In this document: one piece after another, positions 1 to 9,451 of the stretch
Layout: every line of letters begins with the position of its first letter
How positions within the stretch are numbered: the stretch's first letter is position 1
From: a bacterium
GTDB lineage: Bacteria; Patescibacteriota; Minisyncoccia; Phycocordibacterales; UBA12079
NCBI GenBank assembly: GCA_030641525.1
Contig: DAOWHH010000012.1
Coordinates: forward strand, 1-40,398
DNA: 40,398 nucleotides
Direction of reading: 5' to 3'
Translations under genes and position numbers: made by a program
Notes under the pieces: generated by a model
Databases searched by the model: none
What the model was told of the DNA's origin: nothing
The model's input: the letters and a program-made list of their open reading frames with translations, nothing else

Positions 1-96
1 TAATGCTTCGGCTTTTATCATATACCGAAATCTTAACACATCATTTTCTAAGGTTCTCCACCCTTTTATCCCTTTGGATATATTAAATGTTCTCAT
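1..96 (-). CDS. transposase/integrase-like protein, N-terminal part only (runs off the left edge)
   Basis: Reverse strand reads ATG at 96: MRTFNISKGIKGWRTLENDVLRFRYMIKAEAL, open to the window edge; resembles N-termini of CPR IS-type transposases from memory. Confidence 0.5.
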   Translation of the reverse strand, partial: MRTFNISKGIKGWRTLENDVLRFRYMIKAEAL

Positions 97-263
97 TGGA
101 TTTTTCGCCAGAAAAGTCCAATATGTATGTGAACTTGTTCAGTAAAACGTAATATCCCAATAGCTTGGAAACACTTTAAGTAAATGTAATATTTAATTAA
201 TAAAATAAGGCTTTATTTGAGTAAACGGTGCTTTAAAACACCATTTTATGCTATCATATAATT

Positions 264-458
264 ATGAAAAGAATTTATTTATCAGATACAAATAAAAAAA
301 TTTACGGAGTTTGTGGGGGAATAGGGGAATCTTTTAATATTGATCCTACACTCGTTAGAATTGTTTTTATATTAGTAGCAGCTATGACAGCATTCATTCC
401 AGCTTTTATAGCTTATTTGATAACCGCTTGGTTTGTGATCCCTAAAAAGCCTTTGTAA
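264..458 (+). CDS. PspC domain protein
   Basis: 64 aa; KKIYGVCGGIGESFNIDPTLVRIVFIL is the PspC signature followed by a TM segment. Confidence 0.9.
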   Translation: MKRIYLSDTNKKIYGVCGGIGESFNIDPTLVRIVFILVAAMTAFIPAFIAYLITAWFVIPKKPL

Positions 459-493
459 AAACTTATTCTAATTTCAAATAATAAGGGAAATAT

Positions 494-524
494 AAAAAAC
501 CTTTGCAAATCACAAAGGTTTTAA
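494..524 (+). terminator. hairpin terminator after the PspC gene
   Basis: AAAACCTTTG-caaatca-CAAAGGTTTT. Confidence 0.7.
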
Positions 525-544
525 AATTTAATTTGGCTGACATT

Positions 545-805
545 TTAATAAAAAAAACGTCTATACAAAAGAAAAAAAGAACTTACAACAATGAGATGAA
601 AAACGAGTGGTCCATAAATCTCAAATATTGTTTGATAAAGAAGAGGGATAGGAAGAAGGAGAGTAATAAAGGAAAACATTACCATAAAAACCTTCATCAC
701 CTTCATTCCAATTAGAAATGAGATAAGTAAGACTATCATAAGGAACACTATGGATAATATCCATTTCTTATCCAAAAACACAAAACTTATTCTAGAAATA
801 ATCAT
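545..805 (-). CDS. small hydrophobic membrane protein
   Basis: 86 aa ORF with several TM-like stretches. Confidence 0.5.
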   Translation of the reverse strand: MIISRISFVFLDKKWILSIVFLMIVLLISFLIGMKVMKVFMVMFSFITLLLPIPLLYQTIFEIYGPLVFHLIVVSSFFLLYRRFFY

Positions 806-1067
806 AAAACAACTCCAATTGATTTTTCAAAAGAACTACTAGGTGAAGTTAATTATTAATTAGTATACATCAACAATTAATTTATATAAAGTTTTGAACC
901 AAAGGGTCATTAATTGTTTTTTATTTAGTATAATAAAGAGGAGAGTGATATTTGACCTAAATATTTATTTATTAAAGTGTCGCACAATATACCTTTTACG
1001 ACATTAGATTCTATACCAAATAATACCCTCTCAAAATAGCTCTGTAAGCTATAAAAAATAAAATAAC

Positions 1068-1256
1068 TTACTCTATATCACTTATAGTTGTTGTTCCACC
1101 AAAAAGATCATTAGATGGTACCTTTTCAGTAGAAATTAAATTTCCAGAGAATTTTTGAACCAAAGGGTCATTAATTGTATTCTGAACATGAATAGTTATC
1201 GCATACAATAAAATAACAAATATAACCAAAAAGATAATTAAAAACTTTTCCAACAT
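1068..1256 (-). CDS. hypothetical single-TM protein
   Basis: 62 aa, N-terminal TM segment LIIFLVIFVILLYAITI. Confidence 0.5.
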   Translation of the reverse strand: MLEKFLIIFLVIFVILLYAITIHVQNTINDPLVQKFSGNLISTEKVPSNDLFGGTTTISDIE

Positions 1257-1296
1257 AATAGATAATTATTAATTAATAAACTTTTTACCAACATTT

Positions 1297-1608
1297 TTAA
1301 TAGGTAGTAGGTGTTAAATCCTCAATTGTTGTAGGTTGCCCAGCCTTAATTCTATCCATATTTTCAACAAAAGTATTCCAGAGTAAATCAATAAAAATGT
1401 CATTCCAAAGATAAAGAACTGGAGTAGCTAAATAATTATTCCAAACAGACAAAACAAGACTCCATAAATAAGCAAGGTTACTTTGAGTATCTTCACCTTC
1501 AATAATAGCCCTGAGATCAAAGCCTAAATAACTCAAAACAATAACAGCAATTACTATAATAATTATCCAACTAATCAATCCCCTATTATCGTTTTTAAAA
1601 TTTAACAT
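1297..1608 (-). CDS. hypothetical membrane-anchored protein
   Basis: 103 aa, TM segment ISWIIIIVIAVIVLSYLGF. Confidence 0.6.
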   Translation of the reverse strand: MLNFKNDNRGLISWIIIIVIAVIVLSYLGFDLRAIIEGEDTQSNLAYLWSLVLSVWNNYLATPVLYLWNDIFIDLLWNTFVENMDRIKAGQPTTIEDLTPTTY

Positions 1609-1659
1609 ATTTATTATTATACAATAATTTTTGAATAAACAAGAGGTTTATATTATTTT

Positions 1660-1899
1660 TTAACTTCTATCTTCGTATTTTTTTCTTACAGACGAATTAA
1701 TAAATTCATCCAAACCATCTCCACTACTGGCCAATTCTTTCATTTTTTCTACTTCGTCCTCCCCTGCACTAGTGTAGGAATATTTATATGTTGTATAACC
1801 ACTTTTTGAAGCTTCTTTAAATTTAACAATAATAAAATCATCCCCAATTTCATAACCTACAATCCCCGATTGACCATCTAAATTTTTATAATTTTGCAT
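1660..1899 (-). CDS. KTSC-domain-like small protein
   Basis: 79 aa; short beta-rich protein with C-terminal SSGDGLDEFINSSVRKKYEDR resembling KTSC domains. Confidence 0.45.
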   Translation of the reverse strand: MQNYKNLDGQSGIVGYEIGDDFIIVKFKEASKSGYTTYKYSYTSAGEDEVEKMKELASSGDGLDEFINSSVRKKYEDRS

Positions 1900-1939
1900 A
1901 ATATTTTTCTTATGAGTGTAGCGAATTAGAAAAATATTA

Positions 1940-2017
1940 CCTTGTTAAATCAAATTCCATAGAAATTTAATTCATTCAATCTTTTGTTAAAAGATTGAAT
2001 GATAATTTAACAAAGGT
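1940..2017. repeat. nested long inverted repeat
   Basis: CATTCAATCTTTT-gtt-AAAAGATTGAATG (1973-2001) flanked by CCTTGTTAAAT / ATTTAACAAAGG. Confidence 0.7.
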
Positions 2018-2154
2018 TATTTCACTAATCAACTAATCTCATTTTGGAGTTAAAATTAATAATTTTATGTTTATTTAATATTATTTTAAACCTATATAAA
2101 AATATATACAAGTGTAATTAAATCCTTTTTATTTGTCATTTTGATTTTTCAACT

Positions 2155-2196
2155 TTTTATTAGGTGAATTAGACCTTAGGTGAATTTTGAATTTTA
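2155..2196 (+). repeat. 42-bp dispersed repeat, copy 1
   Basis: TTTTATTAGGTGAATTAGACCTTAGGTGAATTTTGAATTTTA; exact reverse complement at 15015-15056. Confidence 0.9.
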
Positions 2197-3525
2197 TTTA
2201 TATTCAGGTAAATAAGAAAGTGGATTAAGATAAGCATCTCGACGGGTTACTAATGGCATAATGGTTGATTTTCCGGAACAGGATCTAAAATTATATGTTT
2301 TTACTTCTACACCTTGCGTTGCATAAACTCCAAAATGCAAATGTGGTCCGGTTGAATAACCAGTATTACCACTGTAGCCAACCATATCGCCAGTTATTAA
2401 AACTTGTCCTGGAACAACTGTTATTTTAGAAAGATGAGCATAAATTGTTGAAAGTCCATTATTATGTCTAACAAATACCCATTTCCCATAAGAGGCATGG
2501 GGACAAGAATCATCAGTGTTACCTATTGCCACAACTGTTCCGCTCAAAGCGGTCTTTAATTTTGTTCCAATGGACGCTCTAAAATCAACCCCGTTATGTC
2601 CCCCGTCACCGTAAACTTGTGGATTTTTTGTAGCAAAAGGTGTATTTCCAAAAAATTGAGTAATATAAACCTTATTAACTGGCCACGACAAGATACTAAA
2701 ACCAGCTTCCGGAATACTACCGGGATCAACTGCCATTCTTAATTGGTCTTCGTATTCTCTTAATTCAGCTTGAAAGGCTTTTCTTAAAGCTAATTTTTCA
2801 TCTAAGATTTTTTGATAATTAACTTCTTTATTCTTTGTGTCATCCAATAATTGATTTTTGATTTTTTTATTTTCATACACTATTTCTTTTCTATCACCTA
2901 ACTCAACTTTATAACTAGAAAGCGAAACCTTTTGTTCTTCTGATTCAGTCTTATCTTTTTCCAAACCAGTTTTTAATTCTTTCAAAGCTTGAGTTTTATC
3001 TTTTATTCTTGCTTGAATAGTTTGTAAATCTTCAAGATCGTTCCAAAAATCTGACAACGAATTATTTACTAACATAACCTCTAGCATAGAATATGTTTCT
3101 TGTTCGTTCATAATTTGTAATGCTTCGGATAATGCCGAAGAATTTATCTCAATTCCATCTTTTTTTTCTTCTATTTCAATCCCTAATTTTTCTATTTTTA
3201 AACCAGTACTATATATTTGATTTGTAGTTAAGCTGATATTTGATTTTAATTTATTTTCAGTTGTATTTAAATAATAAATTTCATTATTAAGACTTTTTTT
3301 TTCTTTTCCAACAACATCTAACTCTTTTTCCCACTTATCTATTTCTTCCTCAATTTTTTGCATCTCAATACTTTTCTCTGAAATTTTAGATTTTAGTGTA
3401 TCAATTTCATTCGCACCAATACCCACAGGGAAAATAACCCATACAAAAATTATTATTTTAATTATTATTAAATTAATTTTCATTTTATTCTTACCAATTA
3501 CTCTTATTTTACCATTTAAAACCAA
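2194..3525 (-). CDS. coiled-coil M23 family metallopeptidase (EnvC/NlpD-like)
   Basis: Signal/TM segment, long coiled coil, then HNGVDFRASIGT...YGKWVFVRHNNGLSTIYAHL...GPHLHFGV lysostaphin-type motifs. Confidence 0.9.
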   Translation of the reverse strand: MVLNGKIRVIGKNKMKINLIIIKIIIFVWVIFPVGIGANEIDTLKSKISEKSIEMQKIEEEIDKWEKELDVVGKEKKSLNNEIYYLNTTENKLKSNISLTTNQIYSTGLKIEKLGIEIEEKKDGIEINSSALSEALQIMNEQETYSMLEVMLVNNSLSDFWNDLEDLQTIQARIKDKTQALKELKTGLEKDKTESEEQKVSLSSYKVELGDRKEIVYENKKIKNQLLDDTKNKEVNYQKILDEKLALRKAFQAELREYEDQLRMAVDPGSIPEAGFSILSWPVNKVYITQFFGNTPFATKNPQVYGDGGHNGVDFRASIGTKLKTALSGTVVAIGNTDDSCPHASYGKWVFVRHNNGLSTIYAHLSKITVVPGQVLITGDMVGYSGNTGYSTGPHLHFGVYATQGVEVKTYNFRSCSGKSTIMPLVTRRDAYLNPLSYLPEYK

Positions 3526-3559
3526 AATTTACTTATTCACAAGTAGAAATCAATCTATG

Positions 3560-3614
3560 AAAAAAGCTGTCATTACCAAAAACTCAACGAGTTTTTGGTA
3601 ATGACAGCTTTTTT
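3560..3614. terminator. perfect long hairpin, probable bidirectional terminator
   Basis: AAAAAAGCTGTCATTACCAAAAACTC-aac-GAGTTTTTGGTAATGACAGCTTTTTT. Confidence 0.85.
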
Positions 3615-3767
3615 TAGGTATTTTGTATAATTCTCAAATAAAACTAAATAAAACTATTCTTTATCAACCACCTTAAATCTTCCATTACTTTTTTGATATT
3701 TCTCATACCTTGACCTACTGGATAATAGACTGGGTAGACTTCATATTTTTTATTTTTTAAATTTAAA

Positions 3768-5165
3768 TCAAATTCCTTGTGTAATTTGGTTATTTGTATC
3801 AATCTTTTCGATAGCGTTTTTCAACCTGTTAATAGTTTCTTCCTTACCTAAAATATCAGCTAAAACAAAAGGGTCTGGAGATTTTTCTTTACCCGAAAGA
3901 GTATATCGCATTGGCCACAATACAGAACCTCTTCCCTCTTCACTAGCATAATCCCAAATTTTTTCTTTTATTTTTTCTGCTGAAAAATCTTCAACTTCAT
4001 TCAAAAATTCAATAATTTTTTCTAATCGTTTTTTTAATAAAACGGAATCTGTTTCATCTTTCCAAAATAATTTTTCTACTTCATATTCGGGTTGAGAAAA
4101 ATAATAATCCAAGTCCCCCACCTGATTCATTTCCACAACATCCTCAAATTTTTCAATCCTTTCTTTTATTATTGGTAAAAGTTTTTTAAAAACTTTCTCG
4201 TTAGAATTTACCAAATCTTTTATTTCTTCAGGTAAAAATTCCAAAACTTTATTTCTAAAATCTTCATCAGACATCAATTTAATATGTTCTTTATTTACCC
4301 AATTTAATTTTTCTATGTCAAAAATTGCCCCTCCTTTTTGAATTTTTGTTAAATCAAATTTTTCAATCAATTCATCTAAAGAAAAAATTTCCTGTTCTGT
4401 TCCAGGATTCCAACCTAATAAGGCTAAATAATTTATTACTGCTTCCTTCAAATATCCTTTATCACGAAATTCAGTAACAGTAGTAGCTCCATGCCTTTTT
4501 GATAATTTTGTTCTATCTGGAGAAAGAATAAAAGGAATATGAGTATATTGCGGACAAGGGGCATCAATAGCTTCTTGAATTAAAATTTGACGGGGGGTAT
4601 TTGAAATACCATCTTCTCCTCTAATAACATGAGTAATTTCTCCCTCAAAATCATCCACGACAACTGTCAAATGATAAAGAGGTTCTTCAAGACTTTTAGC
4701 AATTACAAAATCACCCAATTCTGTTGTATCAAAAGATATTTTTCCCCTAACAGTATCCTCAAATTCAATAATTTTATTTGGATTTTTAAAACGAATCACT
4801 TCTGCTCTTTTATCTTCACTAGAATCTTCTTTAGAGATATAAGCACTCCCCTCTTCAATCATTTTTTCTAAATATTTTTTATAAATATCAGTTCTTTCTG
4901 ATTGCCTGTATATTTCCCCATCATAACTCAGACCAAGCCACTTCAAACTCTCTAATATATGTTCTTCAAATTCTTTTTTTGATCTTTTTTTATCTGTATC
5001 CTCCATTCGTAAGATTATCTTCCCGTTTTTTTGTTTTGTAAAAAAATAATTAAAAAGAAAGGTGCGAACATTTCCAATGTGAAGCAAACCAGTCGGAGAT
5101 GGCGGAATACGGGTTATTATATTCTTATCTATTTTAAGTGGGTTAATAACTGTTTGTTTTTTCAT
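3768..5165 (-). CDS. gltX: glutamyl-tRNA synthetase
   Basis: RIPPSPTGLLHIGNVRTFLFNY (HIGH region), KLSKRHGA (KMSKS-like). Confidence 0.97.
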   Translation of the reverse strand: MKKQTVINPLKIDKNIITRIPPSPTGLLHIGNVRTFLFNYFFTKQKNGKIILRMEDTDKKRSKKEFEEHILESLKWLGLSYDGEIYRQSERTDIYKKYLEKMIEEGSAYISKEDSSEDKRAEVIRFKNPNKIIEFEDTVRGKISFDTTELGDFVIAKSLEEPLYHLTVVVDDFEGEITHVIRGEDGISNTPRQILIQEAIDAPCPQYTHIPFILSPDRTKLSKRHGATTVTEFRDKGYLKEAVINYLALLGWNPGTEQEIFSLDELIEKFDLTKIQKGGAIFDIEKLNWVNKEHIKLMSDEDFRNKVLEFLPEEIKDLVNSNEKVFKKLLPIIKERIEKFEDVVEMNQVGDLDYYFSQPEYEVEKLFWKDETDSVLLKKRLEKIIEFLNEVEDFSAEKIKEKIWDYASEEGRGSVLWPMRYTLSGKEKSPDPFVLADILGKEETINRLKNAIEKIDTNNQITQGI

Positions 5166-5289
5166 AAAAATAAGTAAATATTAAATTGAGTATCAAGTAC
5201 AAAAATCACAGAGTGATTTTTGTTATTTAGTAAAATTTGCAAAACAAATTTTCATACTTACTACTTAATACTTTCTACCTACTACTTGT
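5166..5289 (-). repeat. modular palindromic intergenic element (AGTA-type arms)
   Basis: Arms GTAGTAGGTAGAAAGTATTAAGTAGTAAGTAT / TACTTGATACTCAATTTAATATTTACTT around AAATTTG-TTTTG-CAAATTT; fills the murG-gltX gap and abuts the gltX ATG. Confidence 0.65.
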
Positions 5290-6426
5290 TCACTCTTCAT
5301 GCTCTAAAACAATATTGATTAATTCCTCAGCAATTTTTGTGGCTGCATCTACCTTAGCAAATTCTTTTGCTTTTATACTTAATTCTTTTCGTTTTTCCTC
5401 ACTATTCATTAATCTATTAATTTCAGATAGGAATAATCTTGGAGTTAAATTCTTCTGCTCAATAACTACACAAGCACCCGCTCTAGCATATGCAAAAGCA
5501 TTTCTTTTTTGGTCATTACTAATATTTTCAGGAATAGGAATAATAATACTTGGTTTTTCCCAAACAGCAATTTCTGAAATAGAACCTGCTCCAGCTCTTG
5601 ATACAATTATATCAGATACCCCCGCAGACATTCTTATAGCCAAAGTATTTAAATAAGGAAAGACTTTATATCGATCTTTATGCTCACTTTTTTCTAAAAG
5701 AACTCTTGATCGGCTTTTAACATCTTTAAATAATTTCTTTCCAGTTTGGTGAATAACTTGATATTTTTCTACTAATTCAGGAAGAATATCAACTAAATTT
5801 TCGTTAATCGTTAAAGCTCCTCCTGAACCACCTAATACAAATAAAGTAGGGATTCCTTCTTCCATTTTTAAAAACTCACTAGCACCTTTTTCAAGAGGAA
5901 TAAATAATTCTTTTCGAATAGGATTTCCTAAAAAAGCAATCTTTTCTTTATCTATTGTTAGATACTCAGAAGCATCTGGAAAAGCTATTGATATTTTTTG
6001 AGCAAATTTTGAAGCCCATAAATTTGTTCTCCCAGGAATTGAATCAGAAATATGAATAAAGACAGGAATTTTTAATATTTTTGCACTTAATAAAACTGGG
6101 AAAGCTACATTTCCACCATTACTAAAAACAACATCAGGAAAAATACTAAACATTATATATAATGATTTAAAAAACCCCCAAATAGTTTTAAATAAACCAA
6201 GAAAATTAAGAAATGAAAAATATCTTCTTATCCTTCCAGCAGATATTTTTTTGAAAATAACCCCATTCTCAAATAAAATTTTTTTATCATAAGGACTATT
6301 AGACAGATAATATAATTTAGGTGGGATAATTTTCTTTTCCCTAGTTATTCTATTTATTTCTTGAGCAACAGCGACTAAAGGATAAAAATGTCCCCCGCTA
6401 TCCCCTCCTGTTAATACGATCTTCAT
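5290..6426 (-). CDS. murG: UDP-N-acetylglucosamine-N-acetylmuramyl-(pentapeptide) pyrophosphoryl-undecaprenol GlcNAc transferase
   Basis: GGDSGGHFYPLVAVAQE N-terminus; SRAGAGSISEIAVWEKPSIIIP. Confidence 0.95.
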   Translation of the reverse strand: MKIVLTGGDSGGHFYPLVAVAQEINRITREKKIIPPKLYYLSNSPYDKKILFENGVIFKKISAGRIRRYFSFLNFLGLFKTIWGFFKSLYIMFSIFPDVVFSNGGNVAFPVLLSAKILKIPVFIHISDSIPGRTNLWASKFAQKISIAFPDASEYLTIDKEKIAFLGNPIRKELFIPLEKGASEFLKMEEGIPTLFVLGGSGGALTINENLVDILPELVEKYQVIHQTGKKLFKDVKSRSRVLLEKSEHKDRYKVFPYLNTLAIRMSAGVSDIIVSRAGAGSISEIAVWEKPSIIIPIPENISNDQKRNAFAYARAGACVVIEQKNLTPRLFLSEINRLMNSEEKRKELSIKAKEFAKVDAATKIAEELINIVLEHEE

Positions 6427-6434
6427 ATATTTAT

Positions 6435-7541
6435 TTAATTTATAGTTTTCTTATATTTAGAAATATTCAATAATATTCCTACTTCTGCTAAAGCAAATAA
6501 TAAAGCTGTTCCCCCTTGGCTAACAAAAATCAATGGCATTCCTATCATTGGGAATATGTTTAGCATAGAAGCTATGTTTATAAATGATTGTGACACTATA
6601 AGTATCACAATTCCTACTGCTAACAGTCTACCATAAACATCTGTTGAATGAGAAGCTATCTTTAAACCTCTTAAAGCAAAAAGTAAAAAAAGTGTGATTA
6701 AGAATAAAGCCCCTATAAAACCCCACTCTTCAGCACTAATAGCAAAAATTGAATCCCCCATTGGCTCTGGCAATAAACCAAATTTTTGAATACTTTTACC
6801 AAAACCCTTACCAAATATACCACCAGATCCAATAGCTATAAGAGATTGTTTTATTTGGTAACCTGAACTTAAAGAATTTTGAGTAGGATTTATGAAAGTG
6901 ATAATTCTTTCTATCACATAAGGTTTATATAGAGCTAATGGAATAATTGCTACAAAAACTGACCCTATTATTATAGATAAATGTTTTAAATTAATTCCAG
7001 CTACAAAAATCATTCCTATAGCTGTAATCCCTATAATTACAAACGTTCCGTAATCTGGCTGAAGAAAAGCTAATAAAGCCACAAAAGATAAAAGAACCAT
7101 GATAGGAATTATGCTATATTTCCATTGATGCAATTTAGATTTAAAAGAAGAAAGTAAAGCGGCAAAATACATCACAAAACTAATTTTTAATAATTCAGCT
7201 GGTTGAAAAGAAAAACCAAAAATATCTAACCACCTTCTTGCACCTCCGTGAGAAATACCTATTTTAGGAACAAAAACTAAAGAAGAAACAATTAAAGAGC
7301 CTATAAAAATATAAAAAGCATATTTCCTATAATTTTTATAATGAATCTTTGATAAGATAACTAAAATTATTAAACCTCCAAATAAACCCAAACCAACTTG
7401 TTTAGAAAAAACTGATAAAAAGTCCCCCCTATCTTTAGCTAATAATCCCAAAGAAGCAGACATAAAAAGAAAAAAACCAAATAAAACCAATACTGCCACT
7501 AAAGAAGCAAATATTTTATCAAATTTTCTTTTTCTAGACAT
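6435..7541 (-). CDS. ftsW: FtsW/RodA/SpoVE family SEDS protein
   Basis: GGARRWLDIFGFSFQPAELLKISFVMYFA, LQPDYGT, GFGKSIQKFGLLPEPMGDSIFAISAEEWGF. Confidence 0.93.
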   Translation of the reverse strand: MSRKRKFDKIFASLVAVLVLFGFFLFMSASLGLLAKDRGDFLSVFSKQVGLGLFGGLIILVILSKIHYKNYRKYAFYIFIGSLIVSSLVFVPKIGISHGGARRWLDIFGFSFQPAELLKISFVMYFAALLSSFKSKLHQWKYSIIPIMVLLSFVALLAFLQPDYGTFVIIGITAIGMIFVAGINLKHLSIIIGSVFVAIIPLALYKPYVIERIITFINPTQNSLSSGYQIKQSLIAIGSGGIFGKGFGKSIQKFGLLPEPMGDSIFAISAEEWGFIGALFLITLFLLFALRGLKIASHSTDVYGRLLAVGIVILIVSQSFINIASMLNIFPMIGMPLIFVSQGGTALLFALAEVGILLNISKYKKTIN

Positions 7542-7689
7542 AATAAAATGAGTTAAAAGTTTATAAACTTTTAACTAATCTTGATTATACTATAAATACA
7601 CTAAATACCGAATCTAAAAATACCCAATATCTTGCAATTAATACTGTTTCGTGGTATAAATATAATGTTCTTTTATATTGAATAATTAC

Positions 7690-8108
7690 TCTGTATCTTT
7701 TTGGTGCAGGGAGGAAAGTCCGGACACTTACTTCTCTTTGGAGATGTAAAATGGTAGCAGGTAATTCCTGTCAGAGCATTTCACGAGAGTGAGGTGCTTA
7801 GAGGTGCGAACAGAGACGTTGATATTCGAAAGAATATCAAGATCCTTCGGGATTAGTCTTATGGAAACATAAGAATTGAAACGGCTAAATCCTTACTTAA
7901 GTTCAAGGTCGTACCCAGCACTTTGAACTTTAATTTAAAATTCAAAGTGCTGGGGGTGCCGCTCGAGGATATTGGTGACAATATTCCCAGATAAATAATT
8001 ATTCAGCCTTAATTAGAGTTAGTTATAAATTATCGTAAGGTGTTTATACGAACCTTAAAGCAAAATCAAAGATTTTGCTCGGGCGAACAGAATCCGGCTT
8101 ATAGATAT
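7690..8108 (+). ncRNA. rnpB: RNase P RNA
   Basis: 5' GGTGCAGGGAGGAAAGTCCGGACA; 3' ACAGAATCCGGCTTATAGATA; CCCAGATAAATAATTATTC; TATCT/AGATA P1 pairing. Ends approximate. Confidence 0.93.
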
Positions 8109-8120
8109 AAAAGAATAATT

Positions 8121-8157
8121 AAAAACCTGTGTTTTCGTAAAGAAAACACAGGTTTTT
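8121..8157 (+). terminator. rnpB terminator
   Basis: AAAAACCTGTGTTTTC-gtaaa-GAAAACACAGGTTTTT. Confidence 0.9.
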
Positions 8158-8219
8158 AATTATTCTTTATATTTGTTTGATATAATTTGTTTATTATTAA
8201 TAATCTTTAATAAAAGTTT

Positions 8220-8414
8220 ATGCATAAAAAAATGTGTTATGAACATTCCTTTAAAGGATGTTCTGGTGTAGGATATTTTTTAGGTTTTGTTGGAACAGTA
8301 ATTTATTACATATCTACTGCGACAACTTTTTCAATGGGTTTTGTAGGTTTCTTAAAAGCACTTGTATGGCCCGGCTTCCTAATCTATGAAATTTTTAAAT
8401 TCTTAGGAATTTAA
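8220..8414 (+). CDS. small conserved-type membrane protein
   Basis: 64 aa hydrophobic; followed by terminator hairpin (AAAAACCTCCAAAG..CTTTGAAGGTTTTTTT, about 8425-8463). Confidence 0.65.
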   Translation: MHKKMCYEHSFKGCSGVGYFLGFVGTVIYYISTATTFSMGFVGFLKALVWPGFLIYEIFKFLGI

Positions 8415-8467
8415 TTAAAAAATTTAAAAAACCTCCAAAGATTGAACCTTTGAAGGTTTTTTTATTT

Positions 8468-9451
8468 TCAACTTTCACTCCTTTTTGAAATAATCTTTTT
8501 TAAATCTTCGGCATTATTGGCGTGCATTAATTTTATTCTTAATTCTTTGGCTCCATCAAAACCACTGGCATAGATTTTTATATATTTTTTCATTAAAACA
8601 AAGTTTTTTGACCTACCTCCAAATACTTTTATATTTTTTTTATTTTCCCCATATAATTTTTCAAATAATTTAATATGTTTTAAGAGAATTTTTAATTTCT
8701 CTTTTTTTGTGAGAATTTTAAATTTAGAGTTAAATAGACAAGGGTTAGCGAAAATACCTCGTCCAACCATTATTCCATCAACCCCGCTTTCTTCCACTCT
8801 TTTTTTTCCTTCTTCAATACCTTTTACATCACCATTCCCAATAATTAAAATACCTGTTCCTTTCGCCATCTCTACCCCCTTTTTTATAATCTCCCAATCG
8901 GCAGGCACATCAGACATCCCTTTTTTGGTTCGTCCGTGAATAGTAATCACTGCTGGTTTTTCCTCAATCAAAACAGACAGCCACTCTTCAATTTCATTTT
9001 TTTCAAAACCTATTCTTGTTTTAACTGAAATAGGTAAAGACCCTGCTCCTCTTTTGGTTTCTCTAATTATCTCTCTAGCTAAATCAGGGGTTTTTATTAA
9101 ATTAGCTCCTGCTCCTTGTTTTATAATATTTCTTTGGGGACAACCCATATTTATATCTATCCCATCAAAACCTAGCTCCTTTATTAATTTAGCTGATTTA
9201 TAAAAATTCTCTGGTTTAGCTCCAAATAATTGAGCTACAATAGGTCTTTCTCTTCGGCTAAATTGTAAATCTCTCATTAATCTTTCTCTACCAGCAGAAC
9301 AAAGACCATCACAAGACACAAATTCAGTCCAAAAAACATCTGGTTTTCCACACTTAATTATAATTTGCCGAAAAGCAGAATCTGTCACATCAGCCATTGG
9401 AGCTAATGCAAAAAATGGTTTATTTAATTTTTTCCAAAATCCTTGATTCAT
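8468..9451 (-). CDS. dus: tRNA-dihydrouridine synthase
   Basis: LAPMADVTDSAFRQI, GIDINMGCPQRNIIKQGAGANLI, IHGRTKKGMS, IIGNGDV, GIMVGRGIFANP. Confidence 0.96.
   Translation of the reverse strand: MNQGFWKKLNKPFFALAPMADVTDSAFRQIIIKCGKPDVFWTEFVSCDGLCSAGRERLMRDLQFSRRERPIVAQLFGAKPENFYKSAKLIKELGFDGIDINMGCPQRNIIKQGAGANLIKTPDLAREIIRETKRGAGSLPISVKTRIGFEKNEIEEWLSVLIEEKPAVITIHGRTKKGMSDVPADWEIIKKGVEMAKGTGILIIGNGDVKGIEEGKKRVEESGVDGIMVGRGIFANPCLFNSKFKILTKKEKLKILLKHIKLFEKLYGENKKNIKVFGGRSKNFVLMKKYIKIYASGFDGAKELRIKLMHANNAEDLKKIISKRSES

Noticed and set aside
503-715. 70-aa plus-strand ORF
   Set aside because: Overlaps the PspC terminator and is antisense to a better membrane-protein ORF; low-complexity Lys/Asn-rich translation
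4629-5656. Plus-strand ORFs antisense to gltX and murG
   Set aside because: Shadow ORFs opposite well-supported genes
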